Shown: positions 16,722-24,511 of the stretch, piece after piece | Layout: every line of letters starts with the position of its first letter | How positions within the stretch are numbered: position 1 is the first letter of the stretch | Assembly: GCA_025465095.1 (NCBI GenBank) | Contig: JAODME010000013.1 | Location: 124,001-188,000, forward strand | Origin: Microbacteriaceae bacterium | GTDB lineage: Bacteria; Actinomycetota; Actinomycetes; Actinomycetales; Microbacteriaceae | Length of the DNA: 64,000 bases | Direction of reading: 5' to 3' | Made by a program: the position numbers and the translations under genes | The notes under the pieces: model-generated | Told to the model about the DNA's origin: nothing | The model's database searches: none | The model's input: only the letters and a program-made list of their open reading frames with translations

Positions 16722-17390
16722 ATGCGCCCCAACACCAGTGAGATCCCGTTGCCAGCGTCGGAGCCAACCGCCTCGACGCCGCTTCAGGGAACCCGGATCA
16801 GGCGCAGGGTATCCCTGCAGGTGTTCGCCTCGTTCGCGGCGCTCGCCTTTGTGCTGGTGTCGGTGGCATCCCCGATCTCCCAGGATGAAGCCGTCGCAGC
16901 GGTCGTGCAGACGAGGGCCGAGAGTCAGAAGCCGACGCAAGAACTGACGGTCGCGGGAGAGTACTCAACGGAGGTCGTGCGCGATTCCTACGGCGTCACC
17001 AAGAAGGTTGAGCCCGTCGCTCCTCCCGCGCCGGTCGCCGGCGCGACATCCGCGGGTCGGGCAGCGCCCGCCGCAGGAAAGCCCGACCCCGGCACCGCGA
17101 AGGCGATCGCGTACGACATGGTTCTCGCTCGCGGTTGGGGCGAAGACCAGTACAACTGTCTCGTCTCCCTGTGGCAGAAGGAGTCGGGTTGGAATGTCTT
17201 CGCGCAGAATCCGTCCAGCGCCGCCTACGGCATTCCGCAGGCGCTTCCCGGATCGAAGATGGCTTCCGCCGGAGGCGACTGGGCGACGAACCCTGCTACG
17301 CAGATCAGCTGGGGCCTCGGTTACATCTCCGGCCGCTACTCGAATCCCTGCGGCGCCTGGGGTGCAAGCCAGGCGAAGGGCTGGTACTAG
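16722..17390 (+). CDS. Secreted lytic transglycosylase-like protein
   Basis: A 222-residue exported protein. A basic N-terminal region and hydrophobic segment (residues 28-50) act as signal anchor; a Pro/Ala linker leads to a C-terminal goose-lysozyme/SLT-type domain. The likely catalytic Glu lies in LWQKESGWNVFAQNPSSAAYGIPQALPG (the ESGWN and AYGIPQ motifs), and the domain ends QISWGLGYISGRYSNPCGAW. Actinobacterial transglycosylases of this type remodel peptidoglycan. It is near two other envelope-related genes. Confidence 0.88.
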   Translation: MRPNTSEIPLPASEPTASTPLQGTRIRRRVSLQVFASFAALAFVLVSVASPISQDEAVAAVVQTRAESQKPTQELTVAGEYSTEVVRDSYGVTKKVEPVAPPAPVAGATSAGRAAPAAGKPDPGTAKAIAYDMVLARGWGEDQYNCLVSLWQKESGWNVFAQNPSSAAYGIPQALPGSKMASAGGDWATNPATQISWGLGYISGRYSNPCGAWGASQAKGWY

Positions 17391-17440
17391 CAAACCAGCG
17401 CAGCCCGGGCGCTCCTCGGACGATACCTAGACGAGGAACC

Positions 17441-17734
17441 ATGCCGAGAAGCAACCGTCCGCGTGGATCCCGCGGCGACGGTGACGAGCAACCCGACCTG
17501 TCTCGTGTGCTGCGGGGCAGAACGCGAACCGAGTCGAAACGGGACGGGTTGTGGAACGTGCAATCGCTCGCCGCGACGTCAGCGTCCAAACACTACGTAT
17601 GCCCCGGCTGCGGACTCGGCATCGCTCCCGGCACCGCTCATATCGTCGCGTGGCGAGCCGACGGGCTGATGGGTGAGGCTGACGATGTCGCCGCACGCCG
17701 TCACTGGCACAGTCACTGTTGGAAGATCGAGTAG
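17441..17734 (+). CDS. Small conserved actinobacterial protein with putative zinc site
   Basis: A 97-residue basic protein. An Arg-rich N terminus is followed by Cys54-x2-Cys57 (VCPGCGLGI), His67 and a terminal HWHSHCWK cluster (His88, His90, His92, Cys93). This spacing could form a Zn-ribbon-like site; the family is conserved in Actinobacteria but I know no assigned function. I choose ATG 17441, preceded by GACGAGGAACC; the longer upstream frame overlaps the transglycosylase gene. It ends 7 bases before the hydrolase gene, so the two are likely co-transcribed. Confidence 0.8.
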   Translation: MPRSNRPRGSRGDGDEQPDLSRVLRGRTRTESKRDGLWNVQSLAATSASKHYVCPGCGLGIAPGTAHIVAWRADGLMGEADDVAARRHWHSHCWKIE

Positions 17735-17741
17735 GGGGATC

Positions 17742-18476
17742 ATGGAGATCAAGGGCGGCATCGAGCTTCCGGCACGGCGGGAACAGATCGAGCTGGTCAC
17801 GGAAGACGGGCTCACTCTGGTGGGGGAGTTGTCGCTGCCAGAGACGGCGGCACCCGTCGCAACCATCGTGGCGCTGCATCCCTTACCGACCGCTGGCGGG
17901 TTCATGGATTCGCACATCATTCGCAAGGCTGCCGCGAGGCTTCCGGCGCTCGCCGACCTCGCGGTGCTCCGATTCAACTTCCGAGGCGTCTCGTCTCCTC
18001 GAGGAACATCACAAGGCACATTCGGCGACGGCGTGGAGGAGAGATTCGACCTAGCAGCGGCGATGCGGCTGGTCGCTGAGCGCGACTTGCCCGACCCCTG
18101 GCTGCTCGGATGGTCCTTCGGCACCGAGGTTGCCCTGAAGCACGGACTCGCGCACCCCGTTGAGGGTGCCATCTTGCTTTCGCCGCCCCTGCACAGGACG
18201 ACGGATGCCGAGCTGGCGGCGTGGAAGGGGAGCGGTAAGCGTCTGGTAGTTGTCGTTCCCGAGCTCGACGACTATCTGAAGCCGGCCGAGGCCGCGAGCA
18301 GGTTCGCGGCCGTGCCCGAGTCCGAGATGGTTGCGGTCGCAGATGGCAAGCACCTCTGGGTCGGCGAGAACCAGACCCGGCGCGTGCTGACCGAGATCGT
18401 CGCCCGCCTCAACCCGGGGGTGCTTCCGCTGCCGAACGAATGGGGCGACGCCCCTGCTACAACTCGTTCTGCCTAG
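17742..18476 (+). CDS. Alpha/beta hydrolase
   Basis: A 244-residue cytoplasmic alpha/beta hydrolase. The nucleophile elbow is G-W-S125-F-G, and the oxyanion region LHPLPTAGG plus the strand VLRFNFRGV are typical of short-chain family members related to dienelactone hydrolase or KANL3/Tex30-like proteins. A late Asp (VPELDDYLKP) and His (ADGKHLWVG) complete a plausible triad. Substrate unknown. ATG 17742 has GTAGGGGGATC in front. Its last 20 bases overlap the convergent permease gene. Confidence 0.88.
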   Translation: MEIKGGIELPARREQIELVTEDGLTLVGELSLPETAAPVATIVALHPLPTAGGFMDSHIIRKAAARLPALADLAVLRFNFRGVSSPRGTSQGTFGDGVEERFDLAAAMRLVAERDLPDPWLLGWSFGTEVALKHGLAHPVEGAILLSPPLHRTTDAELAAWKGSGKRLVVVVPELDDYLKPAEAASRFAAVPESEMVAVADGKHLWVGENQTRRVLTEIVARLNPGVLPLPNEWGDAPATTRSA

Positions 18477-19506
18477 GTACGACCACCTGTTTGACGATGA
18501 GCTGAATCGAGGCGGCAACCGGAATCGCGACGAGCGCGCCGAGGATTCCGAGCAGGGTGCCTCCGGCGAGCGCCGCGATGACCACGACAACGCCGGGCAC
18601 CTGAACAGCCCTGGTCATGATGCGCGGCGTCAACACGTAGGCCTCGATCTGCATGTATACGAGGTAGTAACCGGCCACCCAGAACACCGTGGGAGTGCCG
18701 TCGAACAACAGAACGCCGAGGGTGATCACGACGGACGCCGAAATCGTGCCGACGAGCGGGATGAGCGAGCCGATGAACGCGATGAACGCGAACAGCGCCG
18801 AATACTCGACCCGCATGATGAACGTCAGCACGACGAAGGACAGGACGCCGTTGACCACGGCGAGCGTCACCTGCCCGACGACATAGCGCCCGACGGAATC
18901 GCTGATCTGCTCGGCGATGTCGATGAAGCGCACCCGCTTCGATGCCGGGACCAGTTGGTAGATGCCGCGCTTGAGGCTGCCCAGGGACGCCGTGAAGTAG
19001 ATCACCAGAATGATGACGATGAGCGCGCTGGCGATTCCGCTGAGGATGCCGATTCCCGCCTGGAGCACACCGGCACCGACGTTGCGCAGGAACTCCGGAT
19101 TCGTGACGTCCTCACTGATGCCTGCGAGCAAGGCATCGACCTCCAGCCAGGGGAAGTTCTGCTTGATGTCCTTGATGAGACTGTCGTCTTCGATGCTCTC
19201 GATCAGCGGAGGAATCTGCTCGACAAGCGTCCGGATCTGGTCGACGATGACCGGGATGATCGCCAGCACGAGCCCCGCGAAGATCCCGAGCACGCCGGCT
19301 AGGACGATGAGGATGGCTGCGGGCCGCCTGACACCCTTCTTTTCGAGCCACGTGACCAGAGGGTCGAGGCCGAGGGCAAGGAACAGCGCGGCGCCGATGT
19401 AGGTGAGAATCGTGCCGAGCGAGCCGACCACCGCGCCGATCAGGATGGCGACGAGAACGCCGAGACCTCCGAACAGGCCGAGTCGGAACGCGTTCTGGAT
19501 CTTCAC
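18457..19506 (-). CDS. AI-2E family transporter (PerM/YhhT-like)
   Basis: A 349-residue integral membrane protein of the AI-2E exporter superfamily. About eight hydrophobic segments occur in the usual pattern: three early (residues 8-30, 30-50, 62-88), a soluble amphipathic stretch (IRTLVEQIPPLIESIEDD), then segments including IGSLIPLVGTISASVVITLGVLLFD near 235-262. Many homologues transport other substrates or ions, so the AI-2 role should not be assumed. GTG start at 19506. Confidence 0.9.
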   Translation of the reverse strand: MKIQNAFRLGLFGGLGVLVAILIGAVVGSLGTILTYIGAALFLALGLDPLVTWLEKKGVRRPAAILIVLAGVLGIFAGLVLAIIPVIVDQIRTLVEQIPPLIESIEDDSLIKDIKQNFPWLEVDALLAGISEDVTNPEFLRNVGAGVLQAGIGILSGIASALIVIILVIYFTASLGSLKRGIYQLVPASKRVRFIDIAEQISDSVGRYVVGQVTLAVVNGVLSFVVLTFIMRVEYSALFAFIAFIGSLIPLVGTISASVVITLGVLLFDGTPTVFWVAGYYLVYMQIEAYVLTPRIMTRAVQVPGVVVVIAALAGGTLLGILGALVAIPVAASIQLIVKQVVVPRQNEL

Positions 19507-19529
19507 GGTCGATGTCCTCGCAGTCGGTA

Positions 19530-21479
19530 TTACTCAGCCACGGCCTTCTCCGCCTGGGACAGGACGCCACGGAGGCCCTCGAAATACCCGGCCACCGCTT
19601 CGCGCTCGATTCTAATCTTCGCGAGCCGGTCCTCGGCGTCTGACACGAGCTGTTCCGCGCTGCTCTCCGCCTCGGTGACGAGAACCTTCGCACGCGTCTC
19701 GGCGTTGGACAGGATCTCCGCGGCCAGTGCACGGGATGTCTCCAGCGCGAGCTTCGCCTCGGCTCGGGCATGCACCTCCACCTCATCCGCCTCCTTCTGC
19801 TTTTCCTTCGCTCGCCTGGTGGCCTCCGCCAGCTGGCGGTGGGCGTCGTCGAGGTACTGCTGGGTCTGCGCGACGGCCTCCTGGTGGGAGGCGAGGAACG
19901 CCTTCTCCGCCTCGTCGCTTCGCGCGGTCAGTTCAACCTCGAGATCGATGCGGCCCTGCTCGGCGTCTCGCGAGAGCGCAGTTCGCGTCTGGTCGCGCTC
20001 GAAGGCGAGCAGCGCACGAGTCTCCTCAGCGTCTCGCCTCAACTCCGCGGTCTGCTGCTCGATCTCTCTGGCAAGGTCCGTCCGTTGCTGTTCCACGTCG
20101 TGTTCGAGGCTCGATCGCGCCTCGCTGATCTCGGCGGTCAATGCCGCCCTCGCCGAGAGGGTCTCCTTTTCCAGTGCAGCTGCGGCCTTTTTAGTCTCGA
20201 GGGCGACTCTCGCGGTCTTCGCCTCGGTCTCCTCCGACAAGGCGGCGTAGGCCGCCTTCGTGTCCGCCGCCAGGTTGCCGCGCGCCTCGGAGATCTCGCG
20301 TTCGAGCGCGCTTCGCTCATCGTCGATCTCCTTCGCAAGGCCCGCACGTCGATCGTCGATCTCGCGAGCCAGTGCTGCCCTGGACTCCTCGGATTCCTTA
20401 GCGAGAGCTGCGTAGGCGTCCTCCATCTCCTTTGCGAGCGCTGCCCTGGTGTCTTCGGCACCGCGGTCGAGAGCCGCCGTGGTCTCCACCCGTGCGCTGT
20501 GAAGCGAGGCCGACGCGGCCTCGCTCTCCCGTGCGAGGGTCGACCTTGTGCTGTCTTCCTCCCGCTCGAGCGCGGAGCGCCGCGCGACGCTCTCGAGTTC
20601 GAGTGCGGAGCGGCCCTCCGCAAGCTCCTGGTCCAGGTCTGCCCGTCGGGCTCGCATCTCCCGATCGAGCTCGGCCGTCGTCTTTTCGACGGTCGCCGCC
20701 AGTCCAGCCAGGGTCGTCTCGACGTGGCGTTCGAGGTCCGTGCGCTGCCGTTCGACGTCACGCTTGAGGTCGCCTCGCTGCTTCACCTTGACGCTCTCGA
20801 ACTCCGCGCGCTCCTTCTCGGTGTCCCGCCCGAGCTCCGCTGCGAGCGCTCGCGCCTCGCTGACCTCGCGCAAGGCGACCGCGCGGGCTTCCGCCGATTC
20901 CCGCTCAGCATCGGCGCGAAGCGCAGCGGCCTCACGTTTGCTGGTCGCACGCGCTTCGGCGGCCTCTGTCGCGACGGCCCCGCGGATCACGGCCGCTTCT
21001 CGGAGCGCCTCGCGCGTGGTTGCCTCCGAGGCCGCCGCTGCCCGGTCGAGCAACTCCCTCGCTTCGACGTCCGCCGCCTCCAGTGCTGCGCGCACCTTCT
21101 CCTCAGCCCCGCTGACGACTGCTTCGGCCGCTTCGGCCGCCTCGGTGCGCATCTTGTTCACCTGCAGTTGCACGTCACTTCGCAGCCGCTCGGCGTCAAT
21201 GTCCGCCTGGCTGATCAGGCGCGTGGATTGCTCCTCGGCGACCCGCAGCATGTTCTCGAGCTTCGTTCCCAGGCCGCTATAGGTGGGACTGCCGATCTCC
21301 TCGATCTCCGATTCAAGGTCGCGCACGGTCGCGGCGAGGCGTCCCGCCTCACGCACAGAATCGGTCTTGTCCCTGTTCGCCTTGATCAGTTCGCGACGGA
21401 GGTCCTGCACCGCCTTGTCGACTTCCTCGCGGCTATAGCCGCGCAGGGCTGTGCTGAATGATCCGTCTTCGCTCGCCAC
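19530..21479 (-). CDS. DivIVA-like protein with very long coiled coil (Scy/FilP-type)
   Basis: A 649-residue cytoplasmic protein. Residues 7-31 (SFSTALRGYSREEVDKAVQDL) match the membrane-binding DivIVA N-terminal module; a coiled coil runs almost to the C terminus. Residues 238-523 are 26 consecutive 11-residue repeats with Leu at the first position in 25 of them. GTG 21479 is chosen because AGGAGGAGACAGC precedes it and because the DivIVA module starts just after; the open frame extends further but unlike the family. Scy and FilP of Streptomyces are polar scaffold or filament proteins built in a similar way. A role at the cell pole or as cytoskeleton is inferred. Confidence 0.85.
   Translation of the reverse strand: MASEDGSFSTALRGYSREEVDKAVQDLRRELIKANRDKTDSVREAGRLAATVRDLESEIEEIGSPTYSGLGTKLENMLRVAEEQSTRLISQADIDAERLRSDVQLQVNKMRTEAAEAAEAVVSGAEEKVRAALEAADVEARELLDRAAAASEATTREALREAAVIRGAVATEAAEARATSKREAAALRADAERESAEARAVALREVSEARALAAELGRDTEKERAEFESVKVKQRGDLKRDVERQRTDLERHVETTLAGLAATVEKTTAELDREMRARRADLDQELAEGRSALELESVARRSALEREEDSTRSTLARESEAASASLHSARVETTAALDRGAEDTRAALAKEMEDAYAALAKESEESRAALAREIDDRRAGLAKEIDDERSALEREISEARGNLAADTKAAYAALSEETEAKTARVALETKKAAAALEKETLSARAALTAEISEARSSLEHDVEQQRTDLAREIEQQTAELRRDAEETRALLAFERDQTRTALSRDAEQGRIDLEVELTARSDEAEKAFLASHQEAVAQTQQYLDDAHRQLAEATRRAKEKQKEADEVEVHARAEAKLALETSRALAAEILSNAETRAKVLVTEAESSAEQLVSDAEDRLAKIRIEREAVAGYFEGLRGVLSQAEKAVAE
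19911..20768 (-). repeat. 26 tandem hendecad (11-residue) repeats in the coiled-coil gene
   Basis: Twenty-six back-to-back 33-base units encode residues 238-523. Examples are LAKEMEDAYAA, LAKESEESRAA, LAREIDDRRAG, LAKEIDDERSA. The unit consensus is roughly L-x-x-E-x-x-x-x-R-x-A. No insertion or deletion breaks the phase. The DNA copies are diverged, so this is old protein-level repetition and not recent tandem duplication. Confidence 0.9.
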
Positions 21480-21744
21480 GCTGTCTCCTCCTGCTTCGGC
21501 CGGCACCCGGGAAGTCCGGCCGAACTGAATCGAGTGTAACGAGGACCGCGGACGGCGGTTTGTTACTCCTTCAGCGAACGCATGGAGAACCCTCAGGGTC
21601 ATCCGATAGCCTTGGGTGTCTTTGCCTGTTGCCATGTTCGGTCCAGCTGGCCCCCACGCGTCCTGAATCTCGCCGAGTTCGCGAGTTTCGGTACGTCAAG
21701 TGCGACCCGCACCCGCACCGACTCGCAACACGAAAGGAGTAGCT

Positions 21745-23535
21745 TTGCGCTTTGTCCTCGCCATCGTCAGCCTCGTGATCGCCGTCGGCCTCGCCGGCTA
21801 CGGGTTCGCCCAGCGGACCATCCTCAGCGGCCCGGAAAGCCTCAAGGTCACGAGCGTCACCGAGTCCGAGGCGCCCGTGACGGTCATCGACGGGGAGACG
21901 CTGAATGCGCTCGAGGGTCGACAGGACCTCGAGATCAGCGGATCCGACACGATCTTCGCCGCCTACGCTCGAACAATCGATGTTCTGGCATGGGTCGGCG
22001 ACGCGACGTACAACGAGATCAGTTTCGACAGCGAGACCTCGACCCTCACGTCCACCACCCGCCAGGGTACGGAGGACATCGTGCCGGCGCCGGCCGGATC
22101 CGACCTGTGGTTGCGGGAGTACACCGGCGAGAACGAACTCGACGTGAAGGTCAGCCTGAACGAGGACTTCTCGATCCTGCTTGTCTCCGATGGCACCCAA
22201 CCCGCCCCCTCGACGGTGTCGATAAGTTGGCCGCTCGACAACCGCACGCCGTGGGCCGGTCCGCTCATCGCCGTCGGCGGCGTCATGCTGCTCCTTGCGG
22301 TCGCGTTCTTCGTCTGGGCGGTCGTTCACCGGTTCCGGACGCGAGGGCCTCGTCGAAAGAGCATCAAACCGCCAAAGACGCCCAGAATGCCGAAACTACC
22401 GAAACAGCGGAGCTATCAAGTGCGCAGACCCGATTCGGTGACCTCCACCAGGGGGCGCCGATCCAGCAGGCGAATGACCGCCATGATTCCCGTGGTCCTA
22501 GTCGGAACCCTCGCTCTCTCCGGTTGCTCTGCCGAGCTGTGGCCAGGGGTCGGAGGAGACGCTGCATCGCCGTCTCCGAGCGTCTCCGAGGTGATCCCTG
22601 TTGAGGAGCTGCAGCCACCAGCGGCGACCGTGCGACAAGTCGAATCGATGGTGCGCGATATAGCCGCCGTCGCCGCGACGGCGGATGCGACGCTCGACAC
22701 AGAGGCACTGAAGGCGCGTTTCGCCGGTCCGGCACTCGACCTGCGCGCGGGAAACTACGCCATCCGTGCCAAGGACAGCGCGCATCCTGCACTGCCGGCG
22801 ATTCCCGAGGGACCGGTCGAGGTCACCCTCCCGCAGCAGGCCGATGAAACCTGGCCGAGGTCGATTCTCGCGGTCGTCACTCCGCCTCAGGACGAATCAA
22901 CCGACCCGCCGACCGACCTCCCGCCGGTCGCCCTCACCCTCGTGCAGCAGACCCCGCGTGAGCAGTTCAAGGTGAACTACTCGGTCGCGCTGGAGTCGGA
23001 TGCCGTGCTGCCGGAGCTTCCGCCGGAGGGCGTCGGCGTTCCGCGGCTGGCACCGGACACGAAATTCCTCACCATGCCGCCGTCGCAACTCGCCGCCGCC
23101 TACGTCGACGTTCTGAACGTGGGTGCGGAGAGCGCGTCCTACCAGTTTTTCGACGTCGAACAGGATGACTTCATCCCGAACGTCGGGGTCGAGGCTCGCG
23201 CCGCTCGCAAGGCGGCCATCCCCGCCACCGCCGCCATCGAGTTCGCGATCGCTCCCGGGACGGCCGAGTCCGTCGCGCTCGCGTCGAATGAGTCCGGAGC
23301 GCTCGTGACCGTGTCGCTCTCGGAGACCGAGACGGTCAAACCCGTCGAAGCGGGAGCGACCGTCAACCCCGAAGGGGCGACGAAGACGCTCTCCGGGGTC
23401 ACCGGCACGACCAAGGGCGTCATGGCGAGCTACATTGATCAATTGCTCTTCTACATTCCGCCCGTCGGCAGTTCCGAGAAGATCGTGCTGCTCGGGTTCA
23501 GTCAGGGTCTCGTCAGCGCACAGGAGATTGCATGA
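21745..23535 (+). CDS. Large membrane protein with internal lipobox, function unknown
   Basis: A 596-residue protein. TTG 21745 is preferred because AAAGGAG lies 7 bases before it; GTG 21700 would add 15 Pro/Arg-rich residues. Segment 1 (residues 1-20) is hydrophobic, an extracytoplasmic domain follows, and segment 2 (about 168-195) returns to the cytoplasm. A strongly basic stretch then leads to segment 3, which ends in LALSGC (Cys261), a perfect lipobox inside the protein. The remaining 335 residues are acidic and resemble a secreted lipoprotein domain. I recognise no family. It is divergent from the coiled-coil gene and overlaps the next gene by 4 bases. Confidence 0.75.
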   Translation: MRFVLAIVSLVIAVGLAGYGFAQRTILSGPESLKVTSVTESEAPVTVIDGETLNALEGRQDLEISGSDTIFAAYARTIDVLAWVGDATYNEISFDSETSTLTSTTRQGTEDIVPAPAGSDLWLREYTGENELDVKVSLNEDFSILLVSDGTQPAPSTVSISWPLDNRTPWAGPLIAVGGVMLLLAVAFFVWAVVHRFRTRGPRRKSIKPPKTPRMPKLPKQRSYQVRRPDSVTSTRGRRSSRRMTAMIPVVLVGTLALSGCSAELWPGVGGDAASPSPSVSEVIPVEELQPPAATVRQVESMVRDIAAVAATADATLDTEALKARFAGPALDLRAGNYAIRAKDSAHPALPAIPEGPVEVTLPQQADETWPRSILAVVTPPQDESTDPPTDLPPVALTLVQQTPREQFKVNYSVALESDAVLPELPPEGVGVPRLAPDTKFLTMPPSQLAAAYVDVLNVGAESASYQFFDVEQDDFIPNVGVEARAARKAAIPATAAIEFAIAPGTAESVALASNESGALVTVSLSETETVKPVEAGATVNPEGATKTLSGVTGTTKGVMASYIDQLLFYIPPVGSSEKIVLLGFSQGLVSAQEIA

Positions 23536-24455
23536 GTACCGTTCCCCCATCCGCGGCGAGTTTCCGTGGAGCCGTCGACCTCTCGTCCCTTGTGCGACCA
23601 TCCGTGCCCGCGGCGTCGACGCCGGCAGCCGCTGAGGCGAAGGGTGCTTCGGGGCTCGTCGTCGCGGCGACGGACAGCAGCTTCGCGAGCATTCTGGAAC
23701 TGTCGAACTCGGTGCCGGTCATCGTCGAGTTGCATGCAGGCCAGCCGACGGCCTCCCTCGGTACGCTCGTGACAAGCTTCGGAGGTCGCCTCGTGCTTGC
23801 CACCGTCGACGCCTCCTCCAACCCGCAACTACAGCAGGCTTTCCAGGCGCAGGTCGCACCGACCGTCGCGGCGGTCGTCGGCGGTCGGCCGCTGGCGCTC
23901 TTCGAGGGCGAGCTTCCCGAAGCCGAGGCGCGTCAGGTGCTCGAACAGGTGCTTGCGCTCGCGGCGCAGAATGGCGTGACGGGCACCGTACCGGTACCGG
24001 ACGCCGTGGCGGAGGAGCCGGTAGAGCCCGTTGATGAGCCTCTGCCCCCGCACCATCAGGAGGCGTATGACGCCATCGAGCGCGGAGACTACCGTGCTGC
24101 GATCGCCGCCTACCGCACGGCGATCGCGCAGAACCCGCGCGACCAGCTCGCCGTGGCGGGTCTCGCCCAGGTGTCGCTGCTCGACCGCCTCGGAAACCAG
24201 ACCGCCGCCGACATCCGCAGCGCGGCCGCTGCCGCGCCCGACGATGTCGATGCGCAACTGGCGGTGGCAGATCTCGACGTGTCGGGAGGACACCTCGACG
24301 ACGCGTTCGACCGGTTGCTCACCCTGTTCCCGTCGCTTGATGCGGACGCCAGGAATGCCGTGCGTGCGCGGATGCTCGAATTCTTCGAGATCGCCGGGGC
24401 GGAGGACCCGCGCGTTGGCCTAGCGCGTCGCAGGCTCACCACTCTGCTCTACTGA
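23532..24455 (+). CDS. Thioredoxin-fold/TPR protein (CnoX/YbbN-like)
   Basis: A 307-residue cytoplasmic protein. Residues 35-145 look like a thioredoxin fold (SSFASILELSNSVPVIVELHAGQ, then LATVDASSNPQLQQAFQAQVAPTVAAVVGG with the cis-Pro), but the CxxC redox pair is absent. The second half contains TPR-like helices (HHQEAYDAIERGDYRAAIAAYRTAIAQNP). This domain order matches CnoX/YbbN chaperone-type proteins, some of which lack CxxC. ATGA overlap with the preceding gene implies translational coupling. Confidence 0.88.
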   Translation: MSTVPPSAASFRGAVDLSSLVRPSVPAASTPAAAEAKGASGLVVAATDSSFASILELSNSVPVIVELHAGQPTASLGTLVTSFGGRLVLATVDASSNPQLQQAFQAQVAPTVAAVVGGRPLALFEGELPEAEARQVLEQVLALAAQNGVTGTVPVPDAVAEEPVEPVDEPLPPHHQEAYDAIERGDYRAAIAAYRTAIAQNPRDQLAVAGLAQVSLLDRLGNQTAADIRSAAAAAPDDVDAQLAVADLDVSGGHLDDAFDRLLTLFPSLDADARNAVRARMLEFFEIAGAEDPRVGLARRRLTTLLY

Positions 24456-24511
24456 CCCGCGACCGCCGCGGGACACCCCGTCCTGTAGCGCTTTACGGAG
24501 TCCTCCGGGTG

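Noticed and set aside
19770..21461. A 563-codon plus-strand open frame opposite the coiled-coil gene
   Set aside because: It is an antisense shadow. The minus strand has regular hendecads, a DivIVA module and a strong ribosome binding site, while the plus frame is Arg/Leu/Gly-rich without a domain.
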